Assembly: GCF_003073045.1 (NCBI RefSeq)
Contig: NC_037593.1
Location: forward strand, 24,733,868-24,797,867
Direction: 5' to 3'
DNA: 64,000 nucleotides
DNA from: Pomacea canaliculata
Taxonomy: Eukaryota; Mollusca; Gastropoda; Architaenioglossa; Ampullariidae
A model generated the notes under the pieces. The model had not been told where the DNA came from, did no database searches, and saw nothing but the letters and a program-made list of their open reading frames with translations. A program made the position numbers and the translations under genes. Shown here piece by piece: positions 1 to 9,540 of this stretch (its first letter is position 1; each line of letters starts with the position of its first letter).

Positions 1-138
1 TCGTTGTTTATGTCTATGTGTTAGTCCGCTATTACTGGTCGTTGAAGGGAACATCTTTGTTTCATGGCTCAGTAATTTCCCAAGTTTGTGAAGGAATCGT
101 TGAAGCACGTTAAGGTTAACAAGGTCAGATGGAATGTG

Positions 139-316
139 CAGGTGTGTCTTGAGCTGCTGAGTGGAATGTTCCAACGACTTTTCAACTCTCTTGATTCAGA
201 TACCATTCCAGCCCTCTAGAAACTTGCTTACGTTGTTCCACTTCCCAAGAAAGATAATCCCAGTCAGCCAAATGATTTTTAGCCAATAGTACTAACCTCC
301 CTTGTAATGAAAAAAC
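139..316 (+). mobile_element. Degenerate LINE reverse-transcriptase fragment
   Basis: Translating the + strand gives a typical non-LTR reverse-transcriptase stretch: a short run ending in PLPKKDNPSQPNDF, then an in-frame stop, then PIVLTSLVMK. This is the 'LPKK....NDFRPIALTSVVMK' region that starts the RT domain in CR1/L2/Jockey-like LINEs. Two in-frame stops mark it as dead. It is broken at about 317 by the minus-strand LINE described next. A few residues after 794 (about 795-820) could continue it, but this is not certain. Clade assignment is inference. Confidence 0.6.
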
Positions 317-330
317 CGGAACAAAACTGT
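317..330. repeat. Left target-site duplication of LINE insertion
   Basis: The 14-mer CGGAACAAAACTGT is present here and again at 781-794, exactly bracketing the minus-strand LINE fragment. A direct repeat of this length is what target-primed reverse transcription leaves. Confidence 0.8.
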
Positions 331-780
331 TTTTTTTTGTTTTTTTTTGGTTTTTTTTTGTCGTTCGCCTCTTTCACACTTGGAGACCAGCTCTTGATAT
401 GAAATTGGTGGTCTTCTGTAGAGACTCCACTGGCCCGTACAGCTTGTTTTGCAGGGTCTCCGACTGTGGCCACGTCTCTTTCCTCAGGGTACGGAGATTC
501 CTACAGTCCTGTAGGATGTGTTCTACAGTCTGGTCTGCCTCTCCACAAGAGCATCTCGGGGACGGCACGAGGTGCAACTTCCTGTGTAGGTGGTGAAGCA
601 GCCTGTTGTGCCCAGTCCTGAGGCGGAAGATAGCGACCTGGTCCGGTCTGGACAGCTGATGGTAACTGTCCAGTGGTTGCTGTGGCCTGTACAGAGACTT
701 AATGATGGTTTTCATCTCTGACATGTTGACTGCATTGTCTTCTTGCTCGTCCTCTGCACCCAACTTAGCCATCCTGTCAG
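331..780 (-). mobile_element. 5'-truncated LINE insertion, 3' end of ORF2
   Basis: A minus-strand frame (772-374) encodes the C-terminal end of a LINE ORF2. It includes RLRTGHNRLLHHLHRKL followed by CSCGEADQTVEHILQDC, the C-x-C...H-x4-C cysteine/histidine signature near the end of many Jockey/I/R1-like ORF2 proteins. The frame has no internal stop for about 130 codons. Downstream on the minus strand lies an A-rich tail (T/G runs at 331-360 on the + strand). The copy is 5'-truncated at 780 and flanked by a perfect 14-bp duplication, so it was a single target-primed insertion and, given the open frame and perfect duplication, fairly recent. It is nested in or next to the older + strand LINE fragment. 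Confidence 0.82.
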
Positions 781-794
781 CGGAACAAAACTGT
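781..794. repeat. Right target-site duplication of LINE insertion
   Basis: This is the second copy of CGGAACAAAACTGT, identical over 14 bp to 317-330. Confidence 0.8.
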
Positions 795-2470
795 CAAAAG
801 TTATATTCTAACATATGTATGATGCAAATTGGAACAACTGTAACAACTGTAATTTGCTTAAAAGATTATTACAGTATATTAATATAATAAACAAATGAAG
901 GCAAACATTATGGCCTTCCAAAATTTTTTATGGAAATGACATGTAACAAATAAAATTTTAGTTCTGGCAAAAACATTATCTTTCAGTGCGAGAGAAGCGC
1001 AGATAGTACCAAGCTTGGCAAACAAACAACAAATCTGCCGTCTGCTGTAAATAAAGGTAGGGAGGAGATGTTGGGGGGCGTGAACTCCGCTCACTCGGTG
1101 TCACGGCTGGAGGCGGGTGATGGAGGGTTGTTAGTGGGGGAGGGTGGTAAGTGGAGCCGTTTCGCTGTCAAGATGCGAAAATCTGCGTCGTAGTATTTTC
1201 CATCATTTTGTTCAAAGCGCCATCACTGTATAAAATAAATAAAGCCAGCATGTAAAATAATATCTTTAATGAAGATTAACGGCAGTTAGCACACACACAC
1301 ACACAACACACACATGCGCGCACCTGTAGATACACGTGTTAGATCATGATGCCTGCTGTCAGCAGCAACTTAGTCTCGCGGTGTTTGCCTGGATCACGTG
1401 AATTACGTTCTCTTCACGTAATTTTTACACCGAGAGAACTGTGCGCTATTTCGCTGCTGCCTTTTGGTTTAGTTTGTGTTTGTGGGGGATGAAGCTTTCC
1501 GTGCATTGCTGAGATCGCGTGCCTGATGATAGTTCTGCTTGTCATGCATGTCACGCTCTGTGTTGTCCGCAAACCAGTGTCGGGAGTAAACTAGTGTCGG
1601 GAGTCAAAGAAAACAAGCTGTACACCTGTATTGTTGATGCCAGTGGGATCAAAGCTAGATCGGCCTTTTCTTGAAATTTAGAGAGAATCAGGTGGGCCCT
1701 TTCCACGTCTCGGGTCCAAAGTTGTTTCTAAATTCTGTGCAGAATATGGTGCCGAACGATTTCAAATTTCCATAAAGACACTCATCATCACACCTGGGAG
1801 TTAACAAGTTTACATCAAGAGGAAAATCGTACAACAAGAAAGGAAACCCGCAAAGCAAAAGTAATTTTAAAGTTAATACCGTGTTTCCCCCAAAATAAGC
1901 CATTGAGGTCTTTTTCATGAGGCTCGTGATATAAAGCCAGAAGGATTTCGATGGTCCGTCGAAACAAACATGACAGTTTAGAATAACTGCAGATTTTATA
2001 AATTTTATACATTTTGTACCTCTTTTGCGTATGTGTGTGTGTGCGTGTCACTTGGTCACATGACTTTCGAGAATCCCATTAGTTCCCAAAAATCCCGTGA
2101 AAATCAAAATATTTTCCTATAAAATAATAACATCGATTGCAATAAATACTAAAAGAAACACAAATCATATTAAATACATGTATATAGTATTTCTTATTGA
2201 GCAGGGGAGGGAAGCATCAAAGTCTTAGATCGTGGCCATTTCAACTGAATTGTCTCCCTTGTAAAACTTTTCTTCTCCCCCTAATATATATATATTTGGT
2301 ATTTATAATTGTTTAATTTCTGGTTGTAAACGATTTGTAACTTGGGGTGGGGATGCATGATAACAATTTGCACGACGTTGGGGTTGTTACGAATCTTTAC
2401 CCATGATGCACACGATTCCTTCTCCGCCAAGCCCTGTAAAATGGCGAGTTACCCGCCGAAACTGTCTTTA
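795..2470. other. Non-coding stretch
   Basis: No gene is supported here. The stretch is AT-rich, with a short (AC)n run near 1290-1310, an (AT)n run near 2286-2297 and a (TG)n run near 2032-2045. All open frames are short, without recognisable domains or convincing splice sites. Confidence 0.6.
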
Positions 2471-2669
2471 GGGGCGCCCGGTAGTGAAGTTTGGCATCAG
2501 TGCAGTGAGCGGCTAAGGGTTCACATCTCGTTTTGGGACACTCTCTGTATTAGACTACTATTTGCAGAGTTGGGCGTCGGTGGTTTTCTCCGGGTATTCC
2601 TCCCCATTAGCGCAATATCGCCGCAAGATGGTCTTTCCTACTTAAAAAAAAACAAAACAAACAAAAACC
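2471..2669 (+). mobile_element. tRNA-derived SINE-like element
   Basis: The head begins GGGGCGCCCGGTAGTG. It carries an A-box-like TGGCATCAGTG (2492-2502) and a B-box-like GGTTCACATC (2518-2527), with spacing that suits an internal pol III promoter. The tRNA-unrelated body contains GGTTTTCTCCGGGTATTCC, a motif of many invertebrate SINEs. The 3' end is an A-rich tail (2642-2668). Another element with a related head is at 57410-57603 on the minus strand. The family name is unknown to me. Confidence 0.55.
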
Positions 2670-3689
2670 AACGAATCAGAAAACAATTGAAAATATGCTT
2701 TCTTTTTCTAAATCCTGTATTTTGAAGTTTACTTTCTAAACCTAATCCCGACGAGTTCCTATATTTGGAAGATTTAAAAACACATTTCAGAAGTTTATCA
2801 AAGATATATCCAAGAATATTTGATAACATCTTAAATCTTCCTGTTTTAGCATCCTCTAGAAATCATAAGCAAAGTATCAAACGATATAAGGTGATGGTTA
2901 TTTACTTTTACGCCCGTTTAGCGTGTCTGCAGGTAGGCTGCCAGCAAGTTAAGGAGGCTGCCGCTGCCGACACCAGTTTATAGAACTTGAGACAACTTGG
3001 TGAAACACTTCGTGCGATTCATTTCGTAAATAATCTACTTCAAACATGTATGTCAGAAGGAGAAACAGTTTGTAAATACGACTGTCATTACTTACGGCCA
3101 TATAATTCTAAATCTGTCAACTCGAATTCGACAATTAAAGAACATTCTCACTCCCTCCTTCCCCCTTCTACTTCTCACGCACGCACGCTACTTGTATTGC
3201 GAACACTCACATATTTGTTGGGCGCGTCACATTAGACTCAAAACTTTAACTTTCCAATAAAAACTGGCATGAGTAGATATCACAGGCACTCTCACTCACG
3301 CAGTCGTCCAGACATTTGTGCCTTCTTTACTTCTGTTGTAAACAGAACAAGTAAATCAGCAACTGCCTATACTCCGTGGCATTAGCCAGACCCAAACACT
3401 CTTGGCCCATCTCCCTGCCCTTAGACTGCACTTATTGACAGTTACAAAAAGAACAAATTACTAATTCATATCTATATAAAGAACCAAGAAAATCAGAGAT
3501 GAACAAAAATCTGAAAATCGCATCTTTCTAGGAAGACGCAGACTCCTATCCCCCTACACTAGTGTCCCTCCACTTGCCATGTCTCTGTAGGAAGGGAAGC
3601 GCTGTCGACGACGGTTAATCATATCGATTACAACATCCAAGTTTACACAAAGAGATTGAAAAAGGAAAGAATGAGTGGATGATTTTGAA
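2670..3689. other. Non-coding stretch
   Basis: I see no gene. Frames of 60-82 codons at 2765-2983 and 2987-3235 show no domain, no skewed composition and no neighbouring exons, so they are treated as chance frames. Confidence 0.55.
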
Positions 3690-3795
3690 TATATATTTAA
3701 TGATAGGAATGTGAATGTATATGCATGGATATTTCCTAATTTCTCAATACCCCCTGGAGGGCGACAGAATAAAAGAATCTTGAATCTTGAATCTT
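3690..3795 (+). mobile_element. LINE 3' tail
   Basis: The sequence ends with ACCCCCTGGAGGGCGACAG, an AATAAA-like stretch and then three copies of the heptamer GAATCTT. The 'cccctggagg...aataaa...(GAATCTT)n' layout is the usual 3' terminus of L2/CR1-type LINEs. The coding part is absent, so this is a strongly 5'-truncated copy. Confidence 0.6.
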
Positions 3796-5775
3796 GTCTT
3801 CACCTTTTCTCTTCCAGCCATCTAAACAATAAACTATTACTCATTCAGCAGATGCAGCTCGGCCATCCTCGCCTCGTTAACTTCATGTCACCCCTCTGTG
3901 ACTGTGGACTGGAAATAGCATATCAGGCGAGCAACAACGACGATGTTTGTACATGAATCGTATCGGTAACAAAGAAAGTAAATTCTTTGGCTGTTTGTGA
4001 ATAGCGAAAAGCTATTTGCGAAAGTCTTTTTATGAATGCGTGAAACACTTTGCTTAGAATGACTGCACACCCAGAAATCAGTTGACAGGATGGACACAAC
4101 TATTGATGACAGACTACACCACAGTCAAATCATTTCCGCATCACAACAACGAGTCAGTAAATACTGTAACCACCATGTCTTTATAAAAGAGTGGGAATGC
4201 AGTACAATAAGAATCAATGAGGTACTTACACAGCTTCACAAATATTAATTATACCATTGTCAAATGTCGCGGAAGGGAAAATTTCCAGTGTTTCATAAAA
4301 TTAACGAGTTGTCAAGAAAAAGTATTGGCTCCATATGGGTTTTTTTCATTTACTTAGTAAATATTTTGATAATAAGCTTTCAGAAAATGTAAAGCAAACA
4401 ACAAATGAAATCCACCATCCCGACAAAAAAGAAATGAAATAATGTGTGATGAACATGCACAGCCCATCGAGTTAATGTGTAAATAATGCAAATCAACCAT
4501 AGTGAGTTGGAAATTAACTTAATTATACTTTTTCCTTTGGTTTTGCGAATTTGCGAACTACATGAATACCACTTACTAATATTTAAAGTAACTAATAATG
4601 TGTACAGGAGAAAATTACCGAGGGATGTGTTATTTACTAAGGCGCGTGCTCTGAGGTAAACATACACGTGTACTATACTGCGTCAGTGTGTGCGTGGATG
4701 CCTGAATATGTGTGCATGAGTTTGTATGGGTGTGGTTGCACGTGTAGCTGTGTGTGCGTATTTGTGTTACATTTTCACAATAACATATTATTTAAGCTCT
4801 TTCCCTTTCCCTTCTTCTCTCCCTCTAAGAATTTCGAATGTTGCAGTTACTATGTGTCTAAAAGTTCTAGCCAGTTTACTGTAGCAGTCTGTCAGGAAAA
4901 TCGCTTATAACAGACCCTAGGTAAGTGGATAAAAACATTGACTCTTAACAAATCTTTCAAGCGGAAATGTACACTTAATCGACGAGACAAAGAGACAAGT
5001 TGACACAGAGACAAGTGGACAAACAAACAGGCTGACACACAAATCCGAGGGAAAATAAAGATAGACCATCGAAAACGATGCAACAAATTTCTACTTAACT
5101 CACTGGAGCCGTTTAGAAGAATACAGTAAACAGATATACAAGAAGAAAACTGTATATTAATATCGATAAATATACCTCACTTAATACAGCAACGAAATTT
5201 CGTAAAAAAGGGGAATAAATAGCATATTGAATGGTCGCCGTGTTTGTTACCTCCCTTCTTGTATGTGTTAATGATGAGACTTACACGCTTAATTATATCG
5301 TAAAAATTTCTTAAAAATTTTTTTTTTTACTTCCTTATATTCTATATGGTTTGAAGAAAAACTCACAGAAAATAAAGTCATTTTAGAGACAGGTAAGACA
5401 ACACAAGGCATATTGATATTGTATAAGCTAGTAAGAAACTGTACTGAAAAAGTTAGGAATATAATCACGAGGTTTTCATCGTCCATTAAACCTTATTACA
5501 ACCTATTTCTTCCTCCATTGATAATCAGATGTAGCAATGAAAGGTAAGACGACACCTGATGCACACAATTTCTTCTGTTGTGTTTATACCTGTTTCCTTA
5601 TGAGGCAGCCTCGTAGACTTGTTATTTTGTTTCGCGAAAAAGAATCGTACCTAGCGGACTCCTCAGATTCCAGGGGACAATTTCTCTCTTTCCCAGAACT
5701 CGTACAATCAAAGACGATATATTAAGACTTTGATGCAGTCATGAAAAGGGGACGAGATGTGAGACAATAAGAGAA
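3796..5775. other. Non-coding stretch upstream of the receptor
   Basis: No coding exon is recognisable. The stretch is AT-rich with poly(T) and T/G-rich patches (for example 4720-4770). A 5' untranslated exon of the receptor gene could lie here, but none can be placed with confidence. Confidence 0.5.
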
Positions 5776-5777
5776 AA

Positions 5778-5815
5778 TATATGTGTGTATGTGTGTGTGT
5801 GTGTGAGAGAGAGAG
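5778..5815 (+). repeat. (GT)n(GA)n microsatellite
   Basis: A GT-rich run passes directly into GAGAGAGAGA. It lies just before the polypyrimidine tract of the receptor exon. It adds an in-frame upstream ATG (5785) that would encode a low-complexity leader, which I regard as non-coding intron. Confidence 0.7.
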
Positions 5816-5841
5816 ATTCTTTATTCTTTTCTCCTTCAGTG

Positions 5842-6888
5842 ATGGAAAGTCTTCAAAATCAAACAGAACCAAGCAATATCAGCAACAAATTTCCCGAAGG
5901 GTGCCTCGTGATTAACTCTACAGAAAGCAATGGGGACTGGATCAGCCGCGAGATGGAACTGGTGACCAACAAAATCCGGTCGGCCATCTTGCTGCCCATC
6001 CTGTTTTCCGTGGGGGCGCCTGCCAACGTGCTGTGCATGGTTGTGTTTCACAGGCAGGGTCTGATGGACAGAATCAACGTTTGCCTCTTCAGCCTCGCTC
6101 TCGTCGACCTCATCTACATCGTCTTTCACTTCCTTCTCCACGGTGACCAGATGTTTCAGTTCCACTCCCACCAGAAATACGGCCCCGTGGCTGCTTTCGT
6201 CATCAACAAAAAAATGTTTGGTCTTCGTGGGTTGGGTTCAGGGTCGATGTTCTTAACCGCTCTCATCTCTTGCGAGAGATGCGTTTGCGTCCTCCTACCA
6301 TTGCGCAGCAAACATCTTCTCAGCACCACAACCATGATTAAAATAATCATTTCTGGAGTCTTCATTACAAGTCTACCTGAACTGATATCGATGGCCAGGT
6401 ACGATATGGCCTGCTACTTCGACATCCGGACTGGACAATCGTTAATGGATTTGTACGTCAACAATTTTTATTACCAAAATAAAACATTAATTTACATCAT
6501 TAATTCCTTTTTCTACGGAATCTTTATTTCTATCGGTTGCCCACTGGTTGTGGTGTGTACGACAACTGCCACTGCCGTCAGGTTACGGCAGACGGTGTCC
6601 AAGAGAAGGTTGATTACATCGTCAGACTCCGCGAAGGAGGTTGGAGTGACCCGGATGCTGTTGGCTCTGTCGGCACAATTCATTCTTTTTTCTCTACCGC
6701 AGGTGATGCTGAAGTTGGCGCCATATTTTGACTCCGAGTTTAGAGTAGGAGGAAGGCACGAGGCGACTCTGTTATTTTTGAATCTCATCTGGAATATACT
6801 TACGTGCGCTAACGCCACCGTACACTTCTTCGTTTATTTGTGTGCCGGGTCAAAGTTCAGGAAGACTTTACAATGTCTTTGCCGCTGA
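5842..6888 (+). CDS. Class A GPCR, orphan, chemosensory/peptide-receptor-like
   Basis: The frame encodes a 348-residue seven-transmembrane receptor in one exon. I start it at MESLQNQTEPS rather than 57 bp upstream, because a strong 3' splice site (pyrimidine tract ending CTTCAG at 5839) lies two bases before this ATG and the longer leader is microsatellite. The N-terminus has NQT, NIS and NST glycosylation sites. TM1 carries the G-x-P-x-N pattern (GAPANVL). TM2 has the L-A-L-V-D pattern. TM3 ends in ERC instead of DRY, followed by VCVLLPLRSKHLLST. TM6 is preceded by the basic, serine-rich loop TVSKRRLITSSDSAKE. TM7 has NATVHFFVY in place of NPxxY, then a KFRKTL helix 8. These variants recall lophotrochozoan-expanded receptors (molluscan chemosensory or FMRFamide-receptor-like). 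The ligand is unknown. It probably acts at the plasma membrane through G proteins. Confidence 0.87.
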   Translation: MESLQNQTEPSNISNKFPEGCLVINSTESNGDWISREMELVTNKIRSAILLPILFSVGAPANVLCMVVFHRQGLMDRINVCLFSLALVDLIYIVFHFLLHGDQMFQFHSHQKYGPVAAFVINKKMFGLRGLGSGSMFLTALISCERCVCVLLPLRSKHLLSTTTMIKIIISGVFITSLPELISMARYDMACYFDIRTGQSLMDLYVNNFYYQNKTLIYIINSFFYGIFISIGCPLVVVCTTTATAVRLRQTVSKRRLITSSDSAKEVGVTRMLLALSAQFILFSLPQVMLKLAPYFDSEFRVGGRHEATLLFLNLIWNILTCANATVHFFVYLCAGSKFRKTLQCLCR

Positions 6889-6989
6889 CACACATTTTGT
6901 CAGAAAGGAGCTTTATTCAGTGTCTTGGCACGTCTGAAAATGGATATTTACGGTGATCTTTGAAGATTTGTGGACTTTGAGTATAGTAG

Positions 6990-7851
6990 TGCCGATGTAT
7001 TTGTCTGTCTGTCAGTCTGCCTGTTGTAAGCAGTGTAAGATCAGTGTCATCTGTCACATTCTGTCTACATGCGCTTGTCTGTACGTTTGTTCTTTCTTGG
7101 CTTGATTACTGCAACTCTTTCCTTGCTGGCTGCCCTCACAAACTCCAGAAATTACAGAACTCAGCTGCAGGTCTGGTGCTTAGAGCTAGGAAACAGGACC
7201 ATGCCACCGTCTCCTTCGTTTTCTACGCTGGCTTCCCAACCGTTCTGGCATCCAGTACAAACTGCCCGTGCTGTGTTTTCATTTCTTTGATTGCACCTGC
7301 CTTGATTCTTTCTCTGAACTCCTCTTCCCTTACATCCCAGCTAGACAACTCCCTAACCCTGGCTCTTCGTCTGATGACAGTCTCCTAACAGTTCCTGTCA
7401 GTAGGACAACAAATGGTTACAGGACTTTTATTTACTGGGCAGCAAAACGATGGAACTCTCTCCCTTTTCACATCCACCACCTCCCCACTATTGAATCCTG
7501 GACTGAAAACGTAGCTCTTCCTGGGCATTACTCCTAACAATAGTCCACACAATGTTAGTCCTTTCACACCTTCCCCCCTTTCCCGCTTATTGCTACTTCC
7601 CTACTTGTCTTCCTTTGCAAATAGCGATACTCACAGTTCTTGTTGCTTGATTCCGCTTTGAGTTTCTTCTGTCTTCTATTCGCAATCAGTAATGTTGTTT
7701 ATCCTTCCGTCGTTCATATGTTGTTTGTTTGCTCCTCTGTCCCTGATATGTTGTCTCTGCCTTGTTCTTGCTTTTAAGCGCTACCAATATGCTCCTTAGG
7801 GGTGCGAGTATGCTCTATATAAATCTTGTGGTTATTATTATGATTATTAAA
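6990..7851 (+). mobile_element. 5'-truncated LINE, ORF2 end plus 3' UTR
   Basis: Pieces in more than one frame match the C-terminal third of a LINE ORF2: LSWLDYCNSFLAGCPHKLQ, then a HWLPI-type block degraded by frame changes, then WNSLPFHIHHLPTIES and a terminal LPGHYS that replaces FRKHYS in the relative. A 3' UTR with the motif TTAAGCGCTACCAATATGC follows, and a tail rich in ATT ends near 7851. The copy at 42480-43008 is clearly related in both ORF and 3' UTR. Frame changes show it is inactive. It begins about 100 bp after the receptor stop codon, so it may lie in that gene's 3' UTR. The 5' border is approximate. Confidence 0.72.
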
Positions 7852-8121
7852 CTAGATATACCAATCTACTTCTTAATATTACCAGAAAACCAAGAAAAAT
7901 TTAGAGGAAATATATGGAAAGAAAATGTTATAAACAGAAGTGTCGATTGTGCCAGAGTTCCTCAAAAACTGCGCGCAGTTAGATAGCATTGGAAGAGTCT
8001 TGTTACTTTTGTTCTAATTTTTAATCAACATAAGGCTTTACATTTTTTGTTTATAATGTGATTTTAATTGTCCCTTTTCGCTTCGGGTAGGTCGTCGATG
8101 GAAGTCCGCTAAGCAGCTGAA

Positions 8122-8351
8122 ACATCGACACCAAGTAACGTGACACATTGGCACTAAGTAACGTGACACATTGGCACTGAGTAAAGTAATACAACGGCCC
8201 TAAGTAACGTGACACATCGACACTAAGTAACGTGACACATTGACACTAAGTAACGTGACACATTGGCACTAAGTAACGTGACACATTGGCACTAAGTAAC
8301 GTGACACATCGACACTAAGTAACGTGACACATCGGCACTGAGTGATATTAG
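8122..8351 (+). repeat. 23-bp minisatellite, about 10 copies
   Basis: The unit is ACATTGGCACTAAGTAACG followed by TGAC, 23 bp in strict register, repeated from 8122 to 8351. Most copies differ only at TTGG/TCGA, while copies 3, 4 and the last are more degenerate. Each intact copy carries the core ACGTG. Confidence 0.9.
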
Positions 8352-9094
8352 GACTGACACTCTAACACCCAAAAGGCTCTCACCAAAGTGACACATACGT
8401 GACATTTTAAGGAGTAAGAACAGTGATGTACACGTTACTATGGAATTCATAAATATAATGTGTACATTGTGCTACATATGGTGCACTTGTACATAGTGAC
8501 ATATTACATAATTTCATTTTAAAACTTTTATAAACGAAGCTTTGGCTTGTTGACGGACTGGCGTCACACTGGCCACAGACTTTAGTCGTCATGACAGCTT
8601 TGGTCACGACCTCGAACCCAATTATGGTCAACATTACGCAGTTAGTACCCTAATAATAAAGTAAAAATATATTGCAATTACTGCAGCTGTTATACGTTTG
8701 AGAGAAAAAGTGATTTGGGGGATGTTTAAAAAAATGTGGATCATCTTTAGAACGAAAAAATTCGTGGCGGTAAAGATAATTATGTACTCTAAGGTGGGTC
8801 ACAACACCAAGTATTGTGTAAACACTGTTGAGTGCGATACGCAGAGCGCCCCTAGCGGTCAACTTGAGGCCTCCATTAGGGGGAGATAATCACACAAAAG
8901 TGAAATATTGTTTGTCATCGCAGTCCACTAATGCGTGCACCATTGTTATAATATTTTCCAGTGTGTACGTGCTATCTTTGAAGTGTGTCTTGTGTATGCT
9001 ATTGTTTTCCACTTGCAAATAATAGGCAGCAGGCCTGCATCAGCTGGTGTTCAGAGTGTGTTCACACTGATATGTTTATAGTCTGTATTTCTTT
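8352..9094. other. Non-coding stretch
   Basis: No gene is recognisable. Short frames on both strands lack domains. Confidence 0.5.
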
Positions 9095-9121
9095 ATTATT
9101 AATATTATCATTATTATCATT

Positions 9122-9171
<50 letters not shown>

Positions 9172-9180
9172 TATTATTAA
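9095..9180 (+). repeat. (ATC)n/(ATT)n microsatellite
   Basis: An interrupted ATT run passes into a pure ATC run of about 17 units and back to ATT. Confidence 0.9.
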
Positions 9181-9408
9181 ACCTCGTTCAACCTGACTGT
9201 CAAGTAAAATTACATTTCAAATGGGAACTTGATACAATCACTGCCTTTGAATATCTTGGTATTCTAATTTTCCTGATGTCATTTATTTTAAAATAAAGCA
9301 TAAATTTGTCTAAGTTTGTGTGTGTGCGTGTGTGTTTGTGTTGTGTGTGTAGACAGTGCCAACAAACACAACAAAAATAAAAACAGTAGGTTTTGAGAAT
9401 ATTACTTT

Positions 9409-9540
9409 CTTTGTTTGTTTGTTTGTTTGTTTGTTTGTTTGTTTGTTTGTTTGTTTGTTTGGTTGGTTGGTTGGTTGGTTGGTTGGTTGGTTGGTTGGTT
9501 GGTTGGTTGGTTGGTTGGTTGGTTGGTTGGTTGGTTGGTT
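9409..9540 (+). repeat. Compound (GTTT)n(GGTT)n microsatellite
   Basis: About 13 units of GTTT are followed at 9461 by 20 uninterrupted units of GGTT. The run is open in all frames, which explains the long cysteine/valine/leucine, glycine/tryptophan or proline/threonine frames here; none is a gene. Confidence 0.95.

Noticed and set aside
5785-5841. Upstream start adding 19 residues to the receptor
   Set aside because: The stretch is GT/GA microsatellite plus a polypyrimidine tract ending in an acceptor, so it is most likely intron.
8122-8351. CRISPR-like array
   Set aside because: Units are contiguous 23-bp repeats without unique spacers, and the DNA is eukaryotic.
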